Of a stretch of DNA of 16,424 nt, positions 5,146-11,727 are shown piece after piece. The notes beneath the pieces were generated by a model, which worked only from the letters and a program-made list of their open reading frames with translations, made no database searches and had not been told where the DNA came from. Origin of the DNA: Bacteroidales bacterium. GTDB lineage: Bacteria > Bacteroidota > Bacteroidia > Bacteroidales > UBA3824. The stretch spans positions 1 to 16,424 of the forward strand of contig JAGCNK010000188.1 in assembly GCA_017645985.1 (NCBI GenBank), in the 5' to 3' direction. How positions within the stretch are numbered: the stretch's first letter is position 1; each line of letters opens with the position of its first letter. The position numbers and the translations under genes are program-made.

Positions 5146-6756
5146 ATGCCCGAAATTTATAACAAACATATTGTCAAAACAAAGCTGCGCCATCAGAAGA
5201 TAATGTCGGCGATATTGTCGGTAATTCTGCTGTTGCCGTACGCACTTTTTTTATGGCAAGAGTACCAGATGTACACACTTTCGGGCAGCGACAGCACAAT
5301 GTCGTTTATGGAATACCGATACCAGACCAAGTTCGCATTGATCATCGACATAGTGATGGCTGTGCTGCTGTTTCTGGCTATCGCACGCAACATTCAGTCG
5401 TACAAGTACATAAAGACCAACTTTATTTTTTCTGAACTATCGCATTCTGCCGAGATACCAATCTTCATAGTGGACAAAAACCACAACCTATACTGGACCA
5501 ACCTCAACGAGGTGTCGTATCTCAGCCACGCTAACCACCAAAACGCGATGACAATATTTATGTCTGACAAGGCGGCTGTGCAAAAACTCGACGAGTGCTT
5601 TGCCACTGGCGAGACACAGCGGATAGAGAAATCGTTTAAGGTGGACGACAAAAAATATTGGTTTAACATCACCCTCGCCAAGCTCAAATCAAAAAATATG
5701 GTGTCGGGCTTTCTGTCTGACATCACCGAGCTGAAACTGGCAACCGAAAAAATCGACAACCAGCAGCGGGAGATGCAGATGCAAAACGAGATGCTTTCGG
5801 TAATCACAGCGCAGATGGAGGTGCAGCAGGCTGCAATGCAGGAACAGAACGAGCTGCTCACCAAGCAGCACAAGAAACTGGCTCTGCAAGCCAATATGCT
5901 GAAAACCAACAACGAAGAACTCGAATTTCGCAACAAGCAGATAACCAAAAAAAACAGCTACATCACCGACAGCATCAAATACGCCCAAACCATTCAGGAG
6001 GCACTGCTGCCGAGCGAGCAGCAGATGAAGGATTTTTTCGACAACTTTGTGATTTACCGTCCCAAAGACATCGTGTCGGGCGACTTCTATTGGTTCGCAG
6101 TCAACGAGAACTATATTTTCGCTGTAATGGGCGACTGCACCGGTCACGGCGTTCCCGGAGCGTTTATGAGTATGATAGGCGTGCGACTTCTGGGCGAACT
6201 TATCACCGAAAACAAGATTGACCGTCCGTCGGTAATACTCGAAGCTATGCACGACCGCATCGTGGCGGCGCTCAAACAAGACACCACCGAAAACACCGAC
6301 GGAATGGACATAGCCATCTGCCGTTTCAAACGTGTGTTTGACAAAGACCACGACTACGAAATGAAATACGCAGGAGCAAAACAGCCGGTCTATGTGCTGC
6401 GCAAGGGCAGCCACGAGGTAGAGAGTTTCCCATCAGACCGCAGAGGCATTGGCGGACAGACATATTCCGACGTGTTCTTCTTTGAAGACCACGACTACAA
6501 CCTCAACATCGGCGACCGCGTGTACCTATCAACCGACGGCATCAAAGACCAGAACAACCTTCTGCGCAAACGTTTCGGCACCAACAGGTTGAAAATGGTG
6601 CTCAATTACACCTCAACCGAAAAAATCTCCGACCAGAAACGCTTTATCGAGGAGATTCTCAACCACTGGCAGGGTCTGGAAGAACAGCGCGACGACATCT
6701 CGCTCTGGGGATTCGAACTCGGCGAAAAAATGCTTATGCCCGAATCCTCTTATTAA
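5146..6756 (+). CDS. Membrane-anchored PAS / coiled-coil / SpoIIE-type PP2C phosphatase
   Basis: A 536-residue protein. Two membrane helices (about 21-38 and 62-80) flank a loop of only about 23 residues, so no large periplasmic sensor is present. A PAS-like domain (about 96-196) ends in the typical GFLSDITELK. A Gln/Met-rich coiled coil (about 197-270) leads into KYAQTIQEALLPS and a SpoIIE/PP2C domain (about 285-525). Metal-site acids are D313 (SGDF), D330 (MGDCTGHG), D388 (GMDIA), D464 (STDG) and D516/D517 (RDDI), so it should be active. By analogy with Pseudomonas SiaA, it is the likely phosphatase for the SiaC proteins encoded 2-5 kb away. That pairing is inference; SiaA itself has a different sensor region. 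It ends 10 nt from the convergent permease gene. Confidence 0.9.
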   Translation: MPEIYNKHIVKTKLRHQKIMSAILSVILLLPYALFLWQEYQMYTLSGSDSTMSFMEYRYQTKFALIIDIVMAVLLFLAIARNIQSYKYIKTNFIFSELSHSAEIPIFIVDKNHNLYWTNLNEVSYLSHANHQNAMTIFMSDKAAVQKLDECFATGETQRIEKSFKVDDKKYWFNITLAKLKSKNMVSGFLSDITELKLATEKIDNQQREMQMQNEMLSVITAQMEVQQAAMQEQNELLTKQHKKLALQANMLKTNNEELEFRNKQITKKNSYITDSIKYAQTIQEALLPSEQQMKDFFDNFVIYRPKDIVSGDFYWFAVNENYIFAVMGDCTGHGVPGAFMSMIGVRLLGELITENKIDRPSVILEAMHDRIVAALKQDTTENTDGMDIAICRFKRVFDKDHDYEMKYAGAKQPVYVLRKGSHEVESFPSDRRGIGGQTYSDVFFFEDHDYNLNIGDRVYLSTDGIKDQNNLLRKRFGTNRLKMVLNYTSTEKISDQKRFIEEILNHWQGLEEQRDDISLWGFELGEKMLMPESSY

Positions 6757-6766
6757 TTTTTTCCAC

Positions 6767-8011
6767 CTACCTGAAACTTACCACCTTGGCGGGTTCCATC
6801 TTGCTAATTGCCAAACTTGGAATCACAAGCATCAGGCTCATAACCAGCAAAGTACCCAGGTCGATGGCAAGGAAGTACCAAATCTGAAACTCGGCCGGAA
6901 CATGGTCGACATAATATGATTCAGGATTGAGAGCCACCAATTTGAAAGTCTGCTCAAGCAATATCAGCACCGCCGCCACAATGTTGCCTATAATGACGCC
7001 ACGACCTGTTATATAAACCGACTGAATAATAAAAATCTTGCGTATCAGCCAATTGGTGCTGCCCACAGCCTTCATAATGCCAATCATAGGCGCACGCTCA
7101 AAAATTATAATAAGCATAGCCGTCGACATATTCACAAACGCCACAAAAAACATAATGCCGAGAATCACATAAACATTCATCTCGGTAAGCGTTATCCAGT
7201 CGAAAAGCTGTCGGTTGTTGTCCTTAACATTAGAAACACGCAGCATGCTGCCGTCCTCGGCAATCTGATAACCGGCAAACTCACGCACCAGCGACGACAT
7301 ATCGTCAAGCTGGGCAAAGTCGTCGATCATCACCTCAAAACCAGAGATTTGGTCATCAGTCCAGCCGTTAAGTTTCTGAATATCTGCCATATCGGTAAGG
7401 CAGAAAATCTGGTCGTAATCTTCCAAACCTGTCTGATAAATACCCGAAACAGTATATTTGCGCATTCTTGGAGGGTCTTGAACAAAATAAGCCACCACCT
7501 TGTCGCCAAGCGAAAGGTTGAGAAGGTCGGCCATCCGCTTAGAAATAAGCATAGAATCAGACTTGGGTTCGCCCGAGGTAATCGTCGGAGGATGACCCTC
7601 CAACATATTCTCCTCAAAGAACTTAAAGTCGTACTCCTCGCCCACTCCCTTGATCACCACGCCGAGAATATCCGCACCCGACTTGAGGATGGCTGGTTTC
7701 ATCACATAACGCTGTATATGCTTGATACCCTGTTCGTTTTCGATAGAGGGATAGAAATCCTGTTTGGAACTGATAGGCAGGGTCTCATAATTGCCGCCAG
7801 TCTCGCGGTTAACAATATTGATGCACGAGCCAAAGCCCACCACCTTGTCCATAATCTCGTCTTTGAAGCCGATAATCACCGACATAGACACAATCATAAC
7901 CGCCACACTGAGCGCCACTGCCGCCACGGCGATCTTCACCACCGTCGACGACACACCTTTATTATACGACTTGCCCGAAATCCTGCGGGCTATAAACCAT
8001 TCTAATTTCAA
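6767..8011 (-). CDS. LolC/E-type (FtsX/MacB-like) ABC transporter permease
   Basis: A 414-residue inner-membrane permease with the LolC/E layout. TM1 is at about 23-47, a large periplasmic MacB_PCD-like domain follows to about 275, then three C-terminal TMs (about 278-303, 328-354, 376-403). The coupling segment ERAPMIGIMKAVGST (305-319) matches the FtsX-family contact with the ATPase. MKLEWFIARRI is a usual N-terminus for Bacteroidota members. The initiation codon is TTG (8011-8009): an in-frame stop at 8026-8024 excludes any upstream ATG, and the next Met (39) lies inside TM1. No ATPase gene is adjacent; a distant lolD-like ATPase is assumed. The family moves lipoproteins from inner membrane to carrier; the specific substrate is not shown. 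Confidence 0.88.
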   Translation of the reverse strand: MKLEWFIARRISGKSYNKGVSSTVVKIAVAAVALSVAVMIVSMSVIIGFKDEIMDKVVGFGSCINIVNRETGGNYETLPISSKQDFYPSIENEQGIKHIQRYVMKPAILKSGADILGVVIKGVGEEYDFKFFEENMLEGHPPTITSGEPKSDSMLISKRMADLLNLSLGDKVVAYFVQDPPRMRKYTVSGIYQTGLEDYDQIFCLTDMADIQKLNGWTDDQISGFEVMIDDFAQLDDMSSLVREFAGYQIAEDGSMLRVSNVKDNNRQLFDWITLTEMNVYVILGIMFFVAFVNMSTAMLIIIFERAPMIGIMKAVGSTNWLIRKIFIIQSVYITGRGVIIGNIVAAVLILLEQTFKLVALNPESYYVDHVPAEFQIWYFLAIDLGTLLVMSLMLVIPSLAISKMEPAKVVSFR

Positions 8012-8035
8012 AATTATGCTACTTTAATTTTGTGG

Positions 8036-8067
8036 CAAAGTTAAACAAAAGTAAACATTATCACAAA
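8036..8067 (-). promoter_or_regulatory. Promoter of the LolC/E-type permease gene
   Basis: On the minus strand, TTTG (8067-8064), 20 nt, then TAACTTTG (8043-8036), a full match to the Bacteroidota consensus. Predicted start near 8029 leaves a leader of about 18 nt before the TTG codon. Confidence 0.7.
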
Positions 8068-8116
8068 AACAACATAAGGGAAACATTGAAATAAAAAACA
8101 AGGAGAAAAAAATATA

Positions 8117-8124
8117 TAATTTCG
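8117..8124 (+). promoter_or_regulatory. Candidate -7 box of fabI
   Basis: TAATTTCG is one mismatch from TAnnTTTG and lies 16 nt before ATG 8141. The upstream TTG element is poor. It is divergent from the permease promoter. Confidence 0.4.
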
Positions 8125-8140
8125 CCCCCGAAAAAAAGAA

Positions 8141-8968
8141 ATGATTATGTACAACTTATTAAAAGGAAAAAAAGGCATCATTTTCGGTGCATTAGACAGC
8201 AAATCAATAGCCTGGCACGTAGCAGAACGCTGCTACGAAGAGGGCGCAGAGTTCACTCTGTCGAACACTCCGGTGGCATTGCGCTTAGGCACGCTCAACG
8301 AACTTGCCGACAAATGCGGTGCAGAAATCATCCCCGCCGACGCTACCAGCGTTGAAGAGCTTGAAAACGTTTTCAAACGCACTATGGAAAAATTCGGAGG
8401 CAAAATCGACTTTGTTCTCCACGCAATAGGAATGTCGATGAACATTCGCAAGGGACGCACCTACGACGATATCGACTACGGTTTCTACCAGAAATCATTA
8501 GACATCTCTGCCTGGTCGTTTCACAAAGTGCTTCAGGTGGCTTACAAACTCGACGCCATCAAAGAGTGGGGTTCGATCGTAGCCCTCTCGTACATCGCCG
8601 GACAGCGCATTTTCTACAAATATTGCGACATGGCCGACGCCAAAGCACTCTTGGAATCAATAGCACGCAGCTTCGGATACATCTACGGACGCGACCGCAA
8701 AGTGAGAATCAACACAATATCACAGTCGCCCGTGCTCACCACAGCAGGAAGCGGTGTGGAAGGTATAGACAAACTATTCGACTATGCCGACAAGACATCT
8801 CCGCTTGGCAACGCTACTGCCGACGACTGCGCAAACTATTGTGTAGCAATGTTTTCTGACCTTACTAAACGTATCACCATGCAAAACCTCTACAACGACG
8901 GCGGATTCTCGTCGATGGGTATGAGCGAGTCAGCTATGGAAGTTTACAACAAAGGTTTAGAAGCTTAA
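8141..8968 (+). CDS. fabI: Enoyl-[acyl-carrier-protein] reductase (NADH)
   Basis: A 275-residue short-chain dehydrogenase of the FabI class, catalysing the last step of each fatty-acid elongation cycle: reduction of trans-2-enoyl-ACP with NAD(P)H in the cytosol. The N-terminal nucleotide-binding segment is GIIFGALDSKSIAW (12-25). D67 lies in PADATS, and the HAIGMS segment starts at residue 94. The catalytic pair Y161 and K168 fits the FabI Tyr-x6-Lys spacing, with S150-Y151 just before. SQSPVLTTAGSG precedes the substrate loop. The C-terminus, YNDGGFSSMGMS, is characteristic of Bacteroidota FabI. Two starts are possible, ATG 8141 or ATG 8147; the second gives MYNLLKGK, closer to family N-termini. 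A strong terminator follows, so it looks monocistronic. Confidence 0.96.
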   Translation: MIMYNLLKGKKGIIFGALDSKSIAWHVAERCYEEGAEFTLSNTPVALRLGTLNELADKCGAEIIPADATSVEELENVFKRTMEKFGGKIDFVLHAIGMSMNIRKGRTYDDIDYGFYQKSLDISAWSFHKVLQVAYKLDAIKEWGSIVALSYIAGQRIFYKYCDMADAKALLESIARSFGYIYGRDRKVRINTISQSPVLTTAGSGVEGIDKLFDYADKTSPLGNATADDCANYCVAMFSDLTKRITMQNLYNDGGFSSMGMSESAMEVYNKGLEA

Positions 8969-9000
8969 GAAATCTGTATAACCCAAAATTCTATATATCA

Positions 9001-9033
9001 AACGGTTGTCGATTATTCGACAGCCGTTTTTTT
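9001..9033 (+). terminator. Rho-independent terminator of fabI
   Basis: A 12-bp stem (9001-9012 with 9017-9028, one G-U pair) has a TTAT loop and runs into seven Ts (9027-9033). It lies 32 nt after the fabI stop. Confidence 0.93.
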
Positions 9034-9085
9034 ATATTATGATAATTTAACTATCAATTTTGGCTCGTTTGTTACGTTTTTATAG

Positions 9086-9093
9086 TAAATTTG
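9086..9093 (+). promoter_or_regulatory. -7 box of the MCE-pncC operon
   Basis: TAAATTTG is a perfect TAnnTTTG match 27 nt before ATG 9121. TTTG tetrads lie upstream at 9059-9062 and 9068-9071, with spacers of 23 and 14 nt, neither ideal. Confidence 0.55.
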
Positions 9094-9120
9094 TAGGCTG
9101 AAAATAAGATATATATCAAT

Positions 9121-10086
9121 ATGGAAAAAAGGACACTCATAAAAATAGGAATTGTAGCGGTGCTCTCGCTGTCGCTGCTTATCTGGGGACTCAGCTTTCT
9201 CAAAGGCGAAAAACTGTTCTCAACCGAAAACGAATACATAGCCATTTACGACAAGATAGACGGACTTCAAGAATCCAACCCAGTGACACTCAGCGGATTC
9301 AAAATCGGAAAGGTGTCGTCGGTAGACTTTGCAGGCGACGACAAGATGAGCATTGCTGTTAAAATGCACATTGTCAACGATTTTGCTATTCCCAAGGGCA
9401 CAATTGCCAAAATTGTGAATATGGACATTATGGGCACCAAAGGCATTGAGATTATCTGTCCGCAGAAATACGATGGTTATCACACCAACGGCGACACACT
9501 CAAAGCATCGCGCGAGGGAGGTATATTAGACCAGATGCTCGAATTAGTACTGCCTATGAAAGACGACCTTGTGGGTTTTCTTTCGGCATCCGACTCGGTA
9601 ATGCACTCGCTAAACCAGCTGCTCAACGAGCAGAACCGCAACAACATAGGTGCAAGTCTCGGCAATTTGCGAAATCTAACAGCACATCTTAGCCAAAATT
9701 CGCACAGAATAGACAGCGTAATGCGAAACATTACAAAACTGAGCCAAACCGTGGGTCAAAACACCGACAACATCAACCGTGCCATCAACAATTTTGCAGC
9801 TGTTAGCGACACACTTTCGCATCTTAATCTCAATCAGGCAATTAACGATGCACAACAGTCGCTCGAACAGCTCAACACCCTGCTCAACAACATCAACAAC
9901 GGCAACGGAAGCGTTTCAAAAATCATCCGCAGCGACAGCATCTACAATAGCCTCGAACGTGCCAGCGCTCAGTTAGACCTGATACTCAACGAGTTTGAAA
10001 AGAACCCGAAGAAATATATCAACTTCTCGGTATTCGGCGGCAAAGACAAGTCGGAAAAGAAGAAGAACAAAAACCAGAACAAATGA
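9121..10086 (+). CDS. MCE (MlaD family) lipid-transport protein
   Basis: A 321-residue protein with one N-terminal membrane helix (about 6-26). A single MCE domain (about 36-115) follows, with NPVTLSGFKIGKVSSV and AKIVNMDIMGTKGIEI as its signature strands. A long helical, Asn/Gln-rich C-terminal region (about 135-300) ends in a Lys-rich tail. MCE proteins form hexameric rings that carry lipids across the periplasm, with an MlaE/MlaF permease and ATPase in the inner membrane. Those partners are not in this window. The TGA stop overlaps the pncC ATG (ATGA), so the two genes are translationally coupled. The envelope genes nearby (lptD, amidase) fit a role at the outer membrane, but substrate and direction of transport are unknown. 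Confidence 0.9.
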   Translation: MEKRTLIKIGIVAVLSLSLLIWGLSFLKGEKLFSTENEYIAIYDKIDGLQESNPVTLSGFKIGKVSSVDFAGDDKMSIAVKMHIVNDFAIPKGTIAKIVNMDIMGTKGIEIICPQKYDGYHTNGDTLKASREGGILDQMLELVLPMKDDLVGFLSASDSVMHSLNQLLNEQNRNNIGASLGNLRNLTAHLSQNSHRIDSVMRNITKLSQTVGQNTDNINRAINNFAAVSDTLSHLNLNQAINDAQQSLEQLNTLLNNINNGNGSVSKIIRSDSIYNSLERASAQLDLILNEFEKNPKKYINFSVFGGKDKSEKKKNKNQNK

Positions 10087-10568
10087 AACCGCCCTCTAAA
10101 GCAGAGTTATTGATAGATTTGCTCCGCAATCACAATGCAACATTCTGCACGGCAGAGAGTTGCACTGGCGGCAACATCTCCTCGGTGCTTACCCACATAC
10201 CGGGATGCAGCGATGTATTCAAAGGAGCAGCCGTAACATACTGCAACGAGGCCAAGCACAACGTACTTGGCGTAAAAACCGAAACATTAGACACTTACAC
10301 AGCTGTAAGCCTTCCCACTGTAAAAGAGATGGCCGAAGGCGCAATGAAACTATACAACACCGACTACGCCGCGTCGGTTTCAGGCTGCGCAGGTCCTGGC
10401 GGCGGCACAGAGGAAATTCCAGTCGGCACTATCTGTTTCGGATTCGCAGCCAAAGGTGAGGATACTATTGTGGAAAAAATATTGTTCACAGGCGACAGAA
10501 TTGAGAATATCAACGCCGCCACCGAACATGTAATCGATAAGATGATAGAGATTATTTCAAAGGCTTAG
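10083..10568 (+). CDS. pncC: CinA C-terminal-domain protein, nicotinamide-nucleotide amidohydrolase
   Basis: A 161-residue stand-alone CinA C-terminal domain. The signature TAESCTGGNISSVLTHIPG lies at about 23-41, AAVTYCNEAKHNVLGV at about 49-64 and SGCAGPGGGTEEIPVGT at about 99-115. The family (PncC) deamidates nicotinamide mononucleotide to nicotinate mononucleotide, recycling NAD breakdown products in the cytosol. It lacks the N-terminal MoCF-like domain of full CinA, as is common in Bacteroidota. The Cys in SGCAGPGG replaces the more usual Ile. It overlaps the MCE gene by 4 nt, and its last 17 nt overlap the end of the convergent ATP-grasp-like gene. Confidence 0.93.
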   Translation: MKPPSKAELLIDLLRNHNATFCTAESCTGGNISSVLTHIPGCSDVFKGAAVTYCNEAKHNVLGVKTETLDTYTAVSLPTVKEMAEGAMKLYNTDYAASVSGCAGPGGGTEEIPVGTICFGFAAKGEDTIVEKILFTGDRIENINAATEHVIDKMIEIISKA

Positions 10569-11727
10569 CCAAAATGCCGGCGGCAAAACGCTGGCTGCCT
10601 TCAGGTGTAAGCCGCAAAAATCCTGAAACAAGCTTTCCATTTTCCATTACTGGTTTGTTCTGTGCATATTTCTGTATTTCAGCATCTTGCAGAAAATAAA
10701 AATCGGCTTCGGAACTCTCCGACACAAGGTGTTCGATATCCATCGCCAGCCGTCCCATACTGTGACGGCAGTTGACCTCCACGCAAGGATTAATCTTCAA
10801 TCCGCCGTTAGGTTCGGAATAAATCATACAGTCTACTCCCAAAGGACCGCTGTAATGGCTGCAATATGGCGATAGAGCAAGGCAGTATTTCAAAGTGCGT
10901 ACAAACTTGAGAGTGTCGTTCTTGTCGAAAAACTCCAAATCATCAAATTTCTTCACCTTGCTGCTACGGTAAAAACCGCTGTCGGTGGTGTCGAACCTCG
11001 AAAATCCACAAAACACAGGACGTCCGCCCACAATATCGAAATGCGCCGAAAAGTCACGCAACTTGTTGTAATACGGTTCGCATTCCACTCCTCCGTACGA
11101 CTTGATAACAAAGTCGGTCCACTGTAGAATATTGCTGCTCAGCTCGTTTCGTCTAAAGATCCTCACTCCCCTGCCGCTGCTGCCATACAACGCCTTGAAA
11201 ACCACTCCGCCAAACCTTGAGGCGGCATAGGAAAAATAGTCAAAAGCCTGTTTGGAGTTGACAGCCACAAAAGGATACTGGTCGTGGGTGGGATAAATTT
11301 CGGAATCGTGGCACTTGTCGATAAACAGACGGAAGAGTTCGGAAGATGTGATACGGTTGAAAAGCATCTTCTGTTGTTCTCCGAACCCGAAACGGAAACC
11401 GTCGGGAAACACACGTCGGAACTTTTCGGCAATATTCCACGCCCTTGGCGATATTCCCCAAGGGGAAAAACCGTCGGCACTAATGTCTGAAATATTATTA
11501 TAACTGTCTGATTTTACAAAATTTACATTATAATAATTACGCCAAAATGAAATGTAACGCTCGTCGGGAATCTGATTGACAATAATATAGTCGCCATCGC
11601 CGCTAAAAAACATAGGCAGCGTGGACAAATCGTTCTCAATCATAGCTGGATGCTTGGGCAATTGAAAGTAAGGCGAACCATTTGCCACCTCCAACTCGCA
11701 CCCGGGATTAAACAGTCGCAGTTTCAT
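10552..11727 (-). CDS. ATP-grasp-like protein of unknown function
   Basis: A 391-residue protein without signal peptide or membrane helix. I do not recognise a named family. An ATP-grasp-like pattern can be seen: VFKALYGSSGRGVR (176-189) resembles the nucleotide-binding loop with K178. FVIKSYGGVECEP (206-218) resembles the hinge region. GPLGVDCMIY (294-303) and VEVNCRHSMG (316-325) hold E317 and N319, positioned like metal ligands. The N-terminus MKLRLFNPGCELEVANG is distinctive. The start is ATG 11727, whose A is the last base of the lptD TAA stop (TAATG), indicating coupled translation. An ATG at 11742 would overlap lptD by 16 nt and is less likely. An ATP-dependent ligase is inferred; the substrate is unknown, though coupling to lptD hints at envelope chemistry. 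Confidence 0.7.
   Translation of the reverse strand: MKLRLFNPGCELEVANGSPYFQLPKHPAMIENDLSTLPMFFSGDGDYIIVNQIPDERYISFWRNYYNVNFVKSDSYNNISDISADGFSPWGISPRAWNIAEKFRRVFPDGFRFGFGEQQKMLFNRITSSELFRLFIDKCHDSEIYPTHDQYPFVAVNSKQAFDYFSYAASRFGGVVFKALYGSSGRGVRIFRRNELSSNILQWTDFVIKSYGGVECEPYYNKLRDFSAHFDIVGGRPVFCGFSRFDTTDSGFYRSSKVKKFDDLEFFDKNDTLKFVRTLKYCLALSPYCSHYSGPLGVDCMIYSEPNGGLKINPCVEVNCRHSMGRLAMDIEHLVSESSEADFYFLQDAEIQKYAQNKPVMENGKLVSGFLRLTPEGSQRFAAGILAKPLK

Noticed and set aside
5689..6414. Long minus-strand frame of 241 codons opposite the phosphatase gene
   Set aside because: It is a mirror of the PP2C gene caused by codon bias, with His/Val/Phe-rich nonsense and no domain.
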